DNA from: DATHRK01 sp035465395
GTDB lineage: Bacteria > Gemmatimonadota > Gemmatimonadetes > Longimicrobiales > RSA9
NCBI GenBank assembly: GCA_035465395.1
Contig: DATHRK010000032.1
Coordinates: 27,416-91,415 of the forward strand
Direction of reading: 5' to 3'
DNA length: 64,000 bases
Part shown: positions 26,140 through 36,000 of the stretch, in pieces
How the letters are laid out: the number at the start of each line of letters is the position of its first letter
Numbering within the stretch: position 1 is the stretch's first letter
Notes under the pieces: model-generated
What the model saw: only the letters and a program-made list of their open reading frames with translations
Database searches by the model: none
Told to the model about the DNA's origin: nothing
Position numbers and translations under genes: made by a program

Positions 26140-29100
26140 ATGACGAGGTTCCCGCCGCTTGCAACACCGGCGTGCGTTCTGCTGCTCGCGGCGGCGTGCG
26201 CTTCCGCAGCGCCTGCACCCGAAGGTCAGGGCGCCGCGCCCCAGCCGCAGGCCCCGGCGGCCGGCCGGCAGGCCGAGCCCGCGGACTCGCTCCAGGCTCC
26301 CGATTCCCCGGAACCCGACCCGACCGCGGCGCGCCCCCCCACCGACGAGCCGGCTCCGGACGATGCCGTGCCGGTCGCCCAGCCCGGAGCATCCACTCCC
26401 GGTTCGGAGGATGTCCCGTCCCGGGACGGCGCCGCCGCCGCGGCGCGCCGGCATCGACCGGAGGGCTCGGCGGCGTCCCTGCGGTTCCTCGGTCCGCTCA
26501 CGCCATCGGCGATCGCCTGGGTCGATTCCACGCTGGCGGAGCTGCCGCTGCGTCGGAAGATCGCGCAGATGGTCATGCCCTGGGTCTCGGCGGAGTACAT
26601 GGCCGTCGACAGCGACCGCTTCCAGGACATCGCCCGCCTGATCGAAGAGGAAGGGGTCGGCGGCGTGATCACGTCGGTGGGCGCGCCCCTGGAGGTGGCG
26701 TCCAATCTGGCCCTGATGCAGCGCCGCGCGGAGATCCCTCTGCTGGTCGCCGCCGACCTGGAATACGGCGCCGGGCGCATCCTCGACGGCGGCGTGGTGC
26801 ACCCGTTCGGCGTGCGGGTCGGCAGCGCCACCAAGTTCCCGCCGCCGATGGCCATCGGCGCGACCGGCGATCCCGAGCTGGCGTACGAGATGGGGCGGAT
26901 CACCGCGGAGGAAGCGCGGGCGGTGGGCATCCACGTCGCGTTCGCGCCGGTGGTGGACGTCAACAACAACCCCGACAACCCGATCATCAACGTGCGCAGC
27001 TACGGCGCCGACCCCGCGGCCGTGGCTCGATACGCGCGCGCGCACGTGCGCGGACTTCAAGACCACGGGATGATCGCCACCCCGAAGCACTTTCCCGGCC
27101 ACGGCGACACCGGTACCGATTCCCACATCGAGCTCCCGGTGATCGGGGTCGACCCCCAGCGCGCGGACTCGGTGGAGCTGGTGCCGTTCGGCGCCGCCAT
27201 CGACGCGGGTGCCGGTGCCGTGATGAGCGCCCACATCGCCTTCCCGGCGCTGACCGGCGATTCGGTCCCCGCCACCCTCAATCCGGTGCTGCTGGACAGC
27301 CTTCTGCGCGGGGCGATGGGGTTCGACGGGATCATCGTGACCGACGCCCTGGTGATGGGCGGGATCGCGAAGGCGTACGGCGATGCGGACGCCGCCGTTC
27401 GCGCGGTCAAGGCGGGCGCCGATGTCCTGCTCATCCCCGGCAGCGTCGGGCGCACGATCGACGCGCTCGCGCGCGCCGTCGCGGTCGGCGACATCCCGGA
27501 GGCACGCATCGACGCGTCCGCCCGTCGGCTGCTCGCGACGAAGGCCGCGCTGGGCCTCCCCGGGCAGCGGGAGGTGGACTTCGCGCGCATCCCCGCCGTC
27601 TTGGGGAGCCGCGCCAACGCCCGCGTCGCGCGCGACGCTGCGCGGCGCTCCCTCACCGCGCTGCGGGACAGGGACGGGCGACTCCCGCTGGCGCGCACCG
27701 GCAGGGTGCTCGCGGTCCTGTACGGCGGCGACCCCGGCGAGCCCGACCCCGGGTCCCCCTTCCGGGAGGCCCTGGGCGCGCGCATTCCCGGGCTCCGCAC
27801 CATCACCGTCCACGAGCCGGATCTGCCGCTTTTGGGCGATTCGCTCCGCGCGCTCGCCGAGCAAGTGGACGCGGTCGTCTTCGCCCCCTTCCTGCGGGTG
27901 CGGCCGTGGCAGGGAGATCTCGCGTTCTCCGCCGAAGCCGTGGCCTTCCTGGAATGGCTCGAGGAGCGCCGTACCCCCCTGGTCGTCGTCTCCTTCGGCG
28001 ACCCGTACCTGATCCGCGGCGTGCCGTCGGTGGGCACGTACGTGCTCGCCTGGGGGCAGGAGCAGGTGGTCCAGGAGGCCGCCGCCGCCGCGCTGGTGGG
28101 GGAGACCGCGATCGAGGGCAGGCTGCCGATCGACATCCCGCCATTCGGGTCGATCGGCGACGGCCTACTGATCCCCGGCGACGAGGGAGAGATCGGCAGC
28201 GCACGCGATGCGTTCCTCCAGGAGACGCCGCCCGCGGCCGTCGGCATGGACGCCCGCGCTCTCGCGGCCGTGGACTCCACCATCGAGGCCTGGATCGCGC
28301 GCGGAGCGACGCCGGGAGCGGCGCTCGTCGTCGGCAGGCGCGGCCGGATCGTGCGGCTGCGGGGGTACGGCCGCATCGACTGGGCGCCCGACGCGCCGGC
28401 CGTGGACGACTCCACCGTCTGGGACCTGGCCTCGCTGACCAAGACGCTCGCGACGACGACGGCGTTGATGATGCTGGCCGACGCGGGCCGCGTGACGCTG
28501 GACGCGCCGCTGTCGACCTACCTGGACGCATGGCCCACGACCGGGCCGCTCGCGGCGGTCACGCTGCGCAACCTGCTGCGCCACGACGCGGGCCTGCGTG
28601 CGTTCGCGCCGCTGCGGCGGTTGCCTGGCGGCACCGTCGATCCCGTGGCGGCGATCGCGGCCCTGGAGCCGGCGTACGACATCGGCGAGCGGACGCTGTA
28701 CAGCGACCTGGGGCCGATTCTCGCCGGGGAGGTGGTGGAGCGCGTGACGGGCGTGGGCCTCGACGAGTTCGTGGGCCGCTATCTGGTCGAGCCGCTCGGG
28801 CTCAGGGAGACAGGGTTCAACCCGGGCCTGCCCGGCGGCTGCCAGTGCCGGGCCAGGATCGCCCCCACGGAAACGGATCGCGTCGGCGGCCGGGGCCAGA
28901 TCCGGGGCGACGTACACGACCCCAACGCGTACGCACTCGGCGGCGTGGCTGGGCACGCGGGTCTGTTTTCCAGCGCGCGGGACCTCGCCGTCCTGGCGCA
29001 GTTCCTTCTCGACGACGGTCGCTTCGCGCGCCGCCGCCTGGTCAGGGCGCCGACGGTGGCCACCTTCGTGCAGCGCCAGGGAGAGAGCACCACCCGCACC

Positions 29101-29370
29101 CTGGGCTGGGACACGCCCGGCGAGCGCAGCAGCGCCGGCGAGCTGTTCTCCGAGCGATCCTTCGGCCACACGGGTTTCACGGGCACATCGCTGTGGGTCG
29201 ATCCGCAGCAGGACCTGTTCGTGATCCTGCTCACGAATCGGGTGAACCCCACCGCCGCCAATCGGATGATCTTCGATGTCAGACGGGACGTGCACGACGC
29301 CGTGCAACGCGCCATTATCGACACCCCCCCGGTCGCGCGCCGCGGCTCCGCCCGGCGGGGCTCGGACTGA
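26140..29370 (+). CDS. NagZ-like GH3 / AmiE-like serine hydrolase fusion lipoprotein
   Basis: 1076 residues. After an exported start (ACVLLLAAAC) and a Pro/Ala-rich linker (~21-115) comes a GH3 domain (~120-480) with KHFPGHGDTGTDSH (from K316; the His-Asp pair used by NagZ-type enzymes) and nucleophile D402 in IIVTDALVMGG. A GH3 C-terminal-like alpha/beta segment (~485-700) leads into a serine beta-lactamase-fold domain (~710-1060) with SLTK (S765), YSD (Y854) and HTG (H1010). NagZ releases GlcNAc; Bacillus AmiE, of this second fold, cuts the lactyl-peptide bond. The fusion probably performs both periplasmic steps (inference). Confidence 0.9.
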   Translation: MTRFPPLATPACVLLLAAACASAAPAPEGQGAAPQPQAPAAGRQAEPADSLQAPDSPEPDPTAARPPTDEPAPDDAVPVAQPGASTPGSEDVPSRDGAAAAARRHRPEGSAASLRFLGPLTPSAIAWVDSTLAELPLRRKIAQMVMPWVSAEYMAVDSDRFQDIARLIEEEGVGGVITSVGAPLEVASNLALMQRRAEIPLLVAADLEYGAGRILDGGVVHPFGVRVGSATKFPPPMAIGATGDPELAYEMGRITAEEARAVGIHVAFAPVVDVNNNPDNPIINVRSYGADPAAVARYARAHVRGLQDHGMIATPKHFPGHGDTGTDSHIELPVIGVDPQRADSVELVPFGAAIDAGAGAVMSAHIAFPALTGDSVPATLNPVLLDSLLRGAMGFDGIIVTDALVMGGIAKAYGDADAAVRAVKAGADVLLIPGSVGRTIDALARAVAVGDIPEARIDASARRLLATKAALGLPGQREVDFARIPAVLGSRANARVARDAARRSLTALRDRDGRLPLARTGRVLAVLYGGDPGEPDPGSPFREALGARIPGLRTITVHEPDLPLLGDSLRALAEQVDAVVFAPFLRVRPWQGDLAFSAEAVAFLEWLEERRTPLVVVSFGDPYLIRGVPSVGTYVLAWGQEQVVQEAAAAALVGETAIEGRLPIDIPPFGSIGDGLLIPGDEGEIGSARDAFLQETPPAAVGMDARALAAVDSTIEAWIARGATPGAALVVGRRGRIVRLRGYGRIDWAPDAPAVDDSTVWDLASLTKTLATTTALMMLADAGRVTLDAPLSTYLDAWPTTGPLAAVTLRNLLRHDAGLRAFAPLRRLPGGTVDPVAAIAALEPAYDIGERTLYSDLGPILAGEVVERVTGVGLDEFVGRYLVEPLGLRETGFNPGLPGGCQCRARIAPTETDRVGGRGQIRGDVHDPNAYALGGVAGHAGLFSSARDLAVLAQFLLDDGRFARRRLVRAPTVATFVQRQGESTTRTLGWDTPGERSSAGELFSERSFGHTGFTGTSLWVDPQQDLFVILLTNRVNPTAANRMIFDVRRDVHDAVQRAIIDTPPVARRGSARRGSD

Positions 29371-29453
29371 GACGCGGCGCGGCGGCCCGTTCCGCCGATC
29401 CCCGCGGCGCCCGCGACGCGAGCGTCTCGGGCCAACGACAGGAGGGTTTGGCC

Positions 29454-30461
29454 ATGCGCGGAACACCCTCGCACCTCTGCACGATCGTCGCCGCCGTCTC
29501 CCTGGCCTTCGCCGCGCCCGTCGCGGCGCAGGACTCGGGCGGTGCCTCCGACGTGGAGATCCGCGAGTGGGAGGTGCCCTATCCCAACAGCCGTCCCCGC
29601 GACCCCTATGTGGGACCCGACGATCGCGTCTGGTTCGTCGGGCAGCGCACCAGCTACGTGGCCGCCTTCGACCCCGAGACCGAGGAATTCACCTACTACG
29701 CGCTCGAGGAGGGGACCGGACCGCACAACCTGATCGTGGACGACGACGGCACGATCTGGTACGCGGGAAACCGGGCGCGGCACATCGGCAAGCTCGACGC
29801 GGCCACCGGCGAAATCGAGAAGATCATGATGCCGGACGAGGCCGCGCGGGATCCGCACACGCTCGTCTTCAGCGGGGACGACCACATCTGGTTCACGGTC
29901 CAGGGAGCGAACAAGGTCGGGCGGCTGACGCGGAGCACCGGCGACGTCACGCTTCTCGACGTGCCCACGGGCCGCGCCAGGCCCTACGGGATCGTGGTCG
30001 ATCCCGAGGGCAGGCCGTGGATCGCGCAGCTCGGCACCAATCGCCTGGGCACGGTGGACCCCGAGACCATGGAGTACGAAGAGGTCGTCCTGCCGCGCGA
30101 GGGCGCCCGGCCGCGCCGCCTCCAGCGCACGTCGGACGGCGCGATCTGGTACGGCGACTACGCGGAGGGCTACCTGGGCCGTTACGATCCCGCCACGGGC
30201 GACGTGGACGAATGGCGCACCCCGGGCGCCGCGCAATCGGGCCCGTACGCGATGGCGGTGGACGACCAGGACCGCATCTGGTTCGTGGAGACGCGCCAGG
30301 ATCCGAACCGGTTCGTGGGCTTCGATCCGGAGACGGAGGAGTTCTTCTTCTCGCGGGCGATCGACTCCGGGGCCATCCGCCACATGTTCTACCACGAGCC
30401 GACCCGGTCGATCTGGTTCGGCACCGATGCGAACACCCTCGGTCGGCTCTCCGTCCCCTGA
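29454..30461 (+). CDS. Exported Vgb-like beta-propeller protein
   Basis: 335 residues with a signal peptide ending in PVAAQ and about seven propeller blades of the virginiamycin-B-lyase type, seen as repeating IWF/IWY units (DDRVWFVGQ, DGTIWYAGN, DDHIWFTVQ, EGRPWIAQL, DGAIWYGDY, QDRIWFVET, TRSIWFGTD). AGGAGG at 29440-29445 sets ATG 29454. Family members include streptogramin lyases, but most environmental ones have no known substrate; antibiotic resistance should not be assumed. It follows the GH3-AmiE fusion after 83 nt and precedes a symporter. Confidence 0.82.
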   Translation: MRGTPSHLCTIVAAVSLAFAAPVAAQDSGGASDVEIREWEVPYPNSRPRDPYVGPDDRVWFVGQRTSYVAAFDPETEEFTYYALEEGTGPHNLIVDDDGTIWYAGNRARHIGKLDAATGEIEKIMMPDEAARDPHTLVFSGDDHIWFTVQGANKVGRLTRSTGDVTLLDVPTGRARPYGIVVDPEGRPWIAQLGTNRLGTVDPETMEYEEVVLPREGARPRRLQRTSDGAIWYGDYAEGYLGRYDPATGDVDEWRTPGAAQSGPYAMAVDDQDRIWFVETRQDPNRFVGFDPETEEFFFSRAIDSGAIRHMFYHEPTRSIWFGTDANTLGRLSVP

Positions 30462-30503
30462 TCGGAAGCCGATCCTGAACCCCGGCCTCCCCGCCCCCGG
30501 GTC

Positions 30504-31991
30504 GTGAGCGGCCTGGGGGCGGTCGACCTCGCAGTCATCGCGGCCTACCTGCTGGGCGTCGTCGGGCTCGGCGCCGCCGCGGGCGGGCGCCAGGAGACGA
30601 CCCGGGACTACTTCCTGGGCGGCAGCGGCCTTCCCTGGTGGGCGATCGCGCTCTCGGTCGTCGCCACGGAGACGAGCGCCCTGACGTTCATCAGCGTGCC
30701 GGCGGTTTCCTACGGCGGGGACCTCTGGTTCCTCCAGCTGGGAGCGGGCTACCTGGTGGGCCGGGTCGCGGTGGCGGCGCTCCTGCTGCCCGGCTACTTC
30801 CGCGGCGACTTCCTCACCGCGTACGCGTTCCTGGAGAGCCGGTTCGGAGCCTCCACGCGGAGGTTCGCCTCGGTGACCTTCCTGCTGACCCGCGCGCTGG
30901 GCGACAGCGTCCGCCTGTTCGCGGCCGCGATCCCGGTGGCCCTGCTCACCGGGCTCCCCTACACGGTGGCGATCGTGCTCGCCGGCGGCGCCACGCTCGC
31001 CTACACCTACCGGGGGGGACTGCGGTCGGTGGTCTGGGTGGACGTCGCCCAGATGGCCCTCTACGTGGTCGGCGGGGTCATCGCGCTCGTCCTCCTGGGA
31101 AGGGCCGTACCGGGCGGCTGGGCGGAGATCCTGAGCATCGGCGGCGAGGCCGGACGGCTGCGGGTGCTGCACCTGACCGGCGGGCCGGCGAGCGGGGAGT
31201 GGCTCGTGACCGGCCTGGTCGGGGGGGGCTTCCTGTCGCTGGCCAGCCACGGTGTGGACCACCTGATCGTGCAGAGGCTCCTGGCCGCCGGGGGCCTGTC
31301 CGCCGCACGCAAGGCCGTCGTCTGGAGCGGCGTCCTCGTGCTCCTCCAGTTCACGCTCTTCCTGTTCGTGGGTGTCGGCCTGTTCGCGTACTACGGCGGA
31401 CGGCCGTTCGCGACCAACGACGAGGTCCTGGCGACATTCGTGATCGAGCGCTTTCCGCCCGGCCTGGCCGGACTGATCGTCGCGGCCCTGCTCGCGGCCG
31501 CCATGTCGACGGTGTCGTCCTCGTTGAACGCCCTGGCGTCATCCACGACGCTCGACCTGTACGGGCCGCTCACTGGGCGTTCGGGCGCGCAGCTAATGGC
31601 CGCCGGACGCCTGTTCACGGTGGTCTGGGCCATCGCGTTGACCGGCGGCGCCCTGCTGTTCCAGCTCGCCGCCTCCGACACGCCGATCGTGGTCATCGCG
31701 CTGCAGGTGGCGTCCTTTACCTACGGCGGCCTGCTCGGCGCCTACCTCCTCGGACTCTTCGTGCGGCGGTCGCGGGAGCGCGATGTCATCCCGGCGATGG
31801 CGACGGCCGTCGTGGGGATGACCGTCCTGTGGATCGGCGAACGGGCCGGCGTGTCTCCCGTTGCGTTTCACGGCCTGTGGTTCGCGGCGCTGGGTTCGGC
31901 CGTCACGCTGACCGTGGGTTGGGCGTTGTCGACCAGGACGCGCGGCAATGAGCCATCGCCGGGCGCCGGGGGAGGGCGGCGGCTCGGCTAA
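30504..31991 (+). CDS. Sodium/solute symporter (SSS family)
   Basis: 495 residues with about 13 membrane segments. It has the SSS opening GGRQETTRDYFLGGSGLPWWAIALS and VVATETSALTFISVP, TYRGGLRSVVWVDVAQM, and the sodium-site helix AALLAAAMSTVSSSLNALASS. GTG 30504 is 42 nt after the propeller gene. SSS members import sugars, sialic acid or amino acids with Na+. Beside NamZ and the NagZ-AmiE fusion, import of released amino sugars is a reasonable guess, but no sugar-specific residue can be read. Confidence 0.9.
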   Translation: MSGLGAVDLAVIAAYLLGVVGLGAAAGGRQETTRDYFLGGSGLPWWAIALSVVATETSALTFISVPAVSYGGDLWFLQLGAGYLVGRVAVAALLLPGYFRGDFLTAYAFLESRFGASTRRFASVTFLLTRALGDSVRLFAAAIPVALLTGLPYTVAIVLAGGATLAYTYRGGLRSVVWVDVAQMALYVVGGVIALVLLGRAVPGGWAEILSIGGEAGRLRVLHLTGGPASGEWLVTGLVGGGFLSLASHGVDHLIVQRLLAAGGLSAARKAVVWSGVLVLLQFTLFLFVGVGLFAYYGGRPFATNDEVLATFVIERFPPGLAGLIVAALLAAAMSTVSSSLNALASSTTLDLYGPLTGRSGAQLMAAGRLFTVVWAIALTGGALLFQLAASDTPIVVIALQVASFTYGGLLGAYLLGLFVRRSRERDVIPAMATAVVGMTVLWIGERAGVSPVAFHGLWFAALGSAVTLTVGWALSTRTRGNEPSPGAGGGRRLG

Positions 31992-32063
31992 CGGAGGCCG
32001 TGCTGTCACAGATGAGTCTCCTGGCGCGTTCCGAGACGCAACCAAGTCCCCAGGCCCAACGGG

Positions 32064-32092
32064 TTGCAGGCGCAAAAATGCCGCTTTACTTT
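32064..32092 (+). promoter_or_regulatory. Putative promoter, leaderless cupin gene
   Basis: TTGCAG (32064-32069), 17-nt gap, TACTTT (32087-32092). The ATG at 32101 lies 8 nt past the -10 box, so the start point would fall at or next to the start codon and the mRNA would be leaderless. No ribosome-binding site is visible in the gap. Confidence 0.45.
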
Positions 32093-32100
32093 GGCGCCGA

Positions 32101-32475
32101 ATGACTCCCGACAACACGGCCGGGCCTTTTACACCCGTACGGGTGGAGAAGCCCTGGGGACACGAAGTGATATGGGCGGCGGCCCCCGACTACGTCGGCA
32201 AGATCCTTGTCGTGGAGGCGGGACATGCGCTGTCCCTGCAGTACCACGAGAAGAAGGACGAGACGCTTCACCTGCTGCGTGGAGAGGTGAGGCTCTGGGT
32301 CGGATCGACCCGGGAGGACATGCGGGAGCAGCGGTTCGGGGAGGGTGACAGCTTCCGTTTGCTCCCAGGGACATTGCACCGACTGGAAGCAGTGAGCCAC
32401 GTGGAGATCCTGGAGGCCTCCACACCCGAGTTGGACGACGTGATCCGGGTACAGGACCGCTACGGACGCGCCTGA
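32101..32475 (+). CDS. Cupin (phosphomannose isomerase-type) protein
   Basis: 124 residues forming a single cupin barrel like the C-terminal half of type II mannose-6-phosphate isomerase/GMP: VEKPWGHEVIWA, LSLQYHEKKDETLHLLRGEV (metal-ligand His and Glu), FRLLPGTLHRLEAVS. No nucleotidyltransferase half is attached. Small stand-alone cupins of this type often act as sugar isomerases or binding proteins; the substrate is unknown. It lacks an obvious ribosome site. folK follows, 10 nt after its stop. Confidence 0.8.
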   Translation: MTPDNTAGPFTPVRVEKPWGHEVIWAAAPDYVGKILVVEAGHALSLQYHEKKDETLHLLRGEVRLWVGSTREDMREQRFGEGDSFRLLPGTLHRLEAVSHVEILEASTPELDDVIRVQDRYGRA

Positions 32476-32485
32476 TCGCCCCGCG

Positions 32486-32980
32486 ATCTCGCGAGCCTTC
32501 CTCGGGCTCGGCTCCAACGTAGGCGACCGACGCGCGAATCTGAGCGCCGGGCTCGAGTTGCTCGAGCCGGCGATCACGATAGATGGGCTGTCCTGGGTCT
32601 ACCGGACGGAACCCCTCGAGTTCGAACGGCAGCCGGACTTCTGGAACCTGGCCGTTACGGGCGTCACGAAGGCGACGCCCGCGCAGTTGCTCGAGGCGAT
32701 CCACGAGGTCGAGGCACGGCTCGGAAGACAGCGGACATTCCCCTACGCGCCACGGACGCTGGATATCGATCTTCTCTTGTTCGACGACACCACCGTCACG
32801 ACACCGACACTTACGGTGCCGCACCCACGAATGCTCGAGCGGGCATTCGTCATCCGGCCCCTGCTGGACCTTGCGCCCGACATCGCCCACCCGATCACCG
32901 GGCGGGCGCTCGCCGATTACGTCGGCATCGCCCGGGGCCGCGTCGAGCGGCTCTTCCCGGGCACCGACCTGATGTGCTGA
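32486..32980 (+). CDS. folK: HPPK, folate pyrophosphokinase FolK (no canonical start codon)
   Basis: Transfers pyrophosphate from ATP to 6-hydroxymethyl-dihydropterin. The frame encodes SRAFLGLGSNVGDRRANL, WVYRTEPLEF, DFWNLAVTG, the catalytic PRTLDIDLLLFDD and VPHPRMLERAFVIRPLLDLAP, about 164 residues in all. Between the previous in-frame stop (32441-32443) and the GLGSN motif there is no ATG, GTG, TTG or CTG; the codon where ATG is expected is ATC (32486). The first ordinary start, TTG 32558, would remove the pterin/ATP-binding N-terminus. The start is thus either ATC, a base change or an upstream frameshift. No folP or folB is nearby. Confidence 0.85.
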   Translation: MSRAFLGLGSNVGDRRANLSAGLELLEPAITIDGLSWVYRTEPLEFERQPDFWNLAVTGVTKATPAQLLEAIHEVEARLGRQRTFPYAPRTLDIDLLLFDDTTVTTPTLTVPHPRMLERAFVIRPLLDLAPDIAHPITGRALADYVGIARGRVERLFPGTDLMC

Positions 32981-33023
32981 TAGGATGCTCGATTCGTTGG
33001 AAAGGTTGCACTCGTCTATTCAC

Positions 33024-33057
33024 GGGCGGCCGCACTCGGCCCACCGGCAGGCCGCCC
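33024..33057 (+). other. Inverted repeat in TonB-receptor leader
   Basis: GGGCGGCC (33024-33031) and GGCCGCCC (33050-33057) form a perfect 8-bp stem over an 18-nt loop, 11 nt before the AAGGAGGAA ribosome site of the receptor gene. It could modulate translation; function is unproven. Confidence 0.4.
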
Positions 33058-33080
33058 CGTTCGCATCAAGGAGGAACCCC

Positions 33081-36000
33081 GTGACCGCTCGCATGTCTCT
33101 GAAGGGCACGCTCGGCGCCCTGGCGCTGGCGATCCTCTTCGCAGCGTCCGCCGAGGCCCAGACCGGCCGGATGACCGGTATCGTCACCGATGCCGAGACA
33201 GGCCAGCCGCTGTCGGGAGCGCAGGTCTTCCTGGAAGGCACCGGCATCGGCACGCTGACGGCCGAGAACGGCCGGTACTTCCTGCTGAACATTCAGCCGG
33301 GCACCTACACCGTCAGCGCCCAGCTGATCGGGTACGCCACCATCCGACGCGAGAACGTCGTCGTAGCGGTCGACATTGCCCGACAGCAGAACTTCGAGCT
33401 GACGCCGCAGGCGGTGGGCATCGCCGAAATCGTCGTGGAGGCGGAGCAGGTGCCTCTGATCGAGACGAGCGCCACGGGGACCAAGGACATCATCACGGTG
33501 GAGGAGATTCAGAACCTCCCCATCACGACGATCAACGAGGCGCTGGCCCTGCGCAGCGGATTCCTCGATGTACCGGCGAACACGGAAGTGCTCTCCCAGG
33601 CCGAGGAGGAGCGAGGACTTTCGCCGATACGCATCCGCGGCGGGCGGGGCGGCGAGACCCTGACGCTGATCGACGGGGTGCCGGTCAACAACTTCGTGTT
33701 CGGCGGCGCGGCCTTTCAGCCGAACCCCTACGTGACGCAGCAGATCGACTTCGTGCGCGGCGGCTTCGAGCCGCAGTACGGGAACGCGCTGTCGGGGATC
33801 CTGAACATCGTGCTGCGCGAGGGCGGAACCAGCCTGGAGGGCGCGCTCGACTACCAGACGACCGAATTCGCGGGCGCGCTGGGGAGTAATAGCGACGACC
33901 TGTGGGGCAGCCACCTGTTCCAGGGGTTCATCTCCGGACCGGTGCCGGGGACCAGCAACAAGCTCCGCTTCATGGTGTCGGGCCGCGAGTCGCGGCGCGC
34001 CAACCGCGTGCTGGACTTCGATGACGAGGTGTTCGACCCGCGCTTCTCGCAGCCCGAGCTGGGCGACATCCAGCCCAACCGGCTGGACATCCTCTCGGGC
34101 GAGCGCGCCTTCGGCTTCAACCACAGCCGCGACATCTTCGGCAAGCTCACCTACCTGGTGACGCCGACCGCCAAGCTCAACCTGACGGCGGTCGACTTCC
34201 AGCAGCAGAGCCAGCCGTTCTTCTTCAGCCTGCTGCTCACGGCGGTGGACCCGGTCGAGGCCTGCATCGACGTGAACGGCGACGCGGCGCTCTGCGAGGC
34301 GCAGTTCGACGGCAACACCCAGCCGGGTGGGGCGTTCGCCGACATCGCGCAGGGCTCGATCGACGCCGACGGGCAGCTCTACATCGCCGACTGGAACCAC
34401 ACCATCGGGCGCATGTTCTACAACCTCACCGCGTCGCGCTTCGACCAGGCGCGCGAGGTGTGCAACTTCTTCCAGGGCGTCTGCCTCGAAGACCGGTTCG
34501 CCAACACGAACTTCAGCGAGAGCTTCGAGGCGCCGGGCGTCAGCGACCAGCTCTTCCCGGCCTCCGGCACCGGCCGCGTATTCGGCGGCGAGACGATCCG
34601 CACCTACATGGGTCGAGCCGACGTGGAGGCGCAGGTCTCCGACCACCACAACCTGCGCGGCGGCCTCTTCTACCAGACGCACGACATCGGCTTCCGCGAG
34701 GCCCGCGACGTGGGCATCAGCGGCACAGTGGTGAGCGTCTCGGAGTACGCGGCGGATCCCTGGGAGGCGGCGTTCTACCTCCAGGACCGGATCGAGTACG
34801 ACTTCATCGACATCCAGCTCGGGTTCCGCTTCGACACGGGTGAAGCGGGCGGGCTGTTCTTCGAGAACCCGCTCGATCCGACCAACGGCACCACGGCGTT
34901 CACGGTCTGCGACAATCCGGGCCAGTGGCAGAACATCGACGTCCGGCAGTTCGACGCCGCCGGCAACACGACCGAGTTCGTGACGCTGTCGGCCGACCAG
35001 AACTGGACGCGCCAGGTCTGCGCCGAGGACCGCGACGCGCTCGCGCAGGCGGCCCTGATCGCCACGGCCGACGACTTCACCGAGTCGAAGCGGCGCAGCC
35101 AGTTCTCGCCGCGCATCGGCATCAGCTTCCCGATCACCGAGAACTCGAGCGCCTTCTTCAACTTCGGGCGCCTGTCGCAGAACCCGCTCTACAACAACGT
35201 CTTCCAGCAGACCGGCATCGGCACGACGGCGGAGGGCACGGCCGACGGCGTCGTGGTGCAGCCGGTGGGCCGGTCGCGCCCGTTCCTCGGCAACTCCAAC
35301 CTGCTCATCGAGGAGACCACGTCGTACGAGATCGGCTACCTGTCGCAGATCGCAGACCAGTACGCGCTGTCGGCGATCCTGTTCACCAAGGACCAGACGG
35401 GCCTGACGGGGATCGTCACCGGCGGCGTCGACGACCAGGGCAACCAGATCTTCGACCCCGGCGCGACGTTCGGCGATCCGCCGACCGCGCTGCCGTCCTA
35501 CTCGATCGTGGTGAACCAGGACTTCGCCACGGTGCGCGGCTTCGAGGTCTCGCTGCGCAAGCGGCTGCAGGACTACTGGGCGTTCTCGCTGAACTACGCC
35601 TTCCAGCGCGCGCGCACCAACGCCGCGCCGCCGGAGCGTCAGACCGAGCGCCTGGTGGAGGGTCTCTCCGAGACGTTCCGCGAGATCACGTCCGAGATCG
35701 ACCAGCCGCACAGCTTCAACGGCACGCTCACGTTTGCGGTGGGTGACGAGAGTCCGGCGGACGGCATTCTCGGAGACATCATTCAGAACGCGCTCCTCAG
35801 CTTCATCGTCCGGGCCAGCAGCGGCCTGCCGTTCACGCCGCAGGATGACGACGCGCTGTCGGCAGTAGGGAATGTTGCTCCGGACGCCATCAACTCCGAG
35901 CGCGGGCCGGCCAGCTTCACCGTCGACCTGCAGGCGCAGAAGGGGTTCAACCTCAACAACGTGCGCTACAGCCTCTACGCGCAGGTGCGGAACCTCTTCA

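Noticed and set aside
24031..27864. 1277-codon minus-strand open frame spanning the NAD(P)-binding, namZ and GH3 regions
   Set aside because: Only its last 239 codons (from GTG 24750) look like protein; the rest is Arg/Gly/Ala-rich antisense shadow of namZ and the fusion gene.
28252..29370. Beta-lactamase resistance gene
   Set aside because: The SxxK serine hydrolase domain is fused to a NagZ-like GH3 and beside NamZ; an AmiE-like amidase or peptidase role fits better than beta-lactam hydrolysis.
29454..30461. Streptogramin (virginiamycin B) resistance gene
   Set aside because: The propeller fold matches the Vgb family, but it is exported and sits in a wall-salvage locus; no catalytic residues could be confirmed, so no resistance claim is made.
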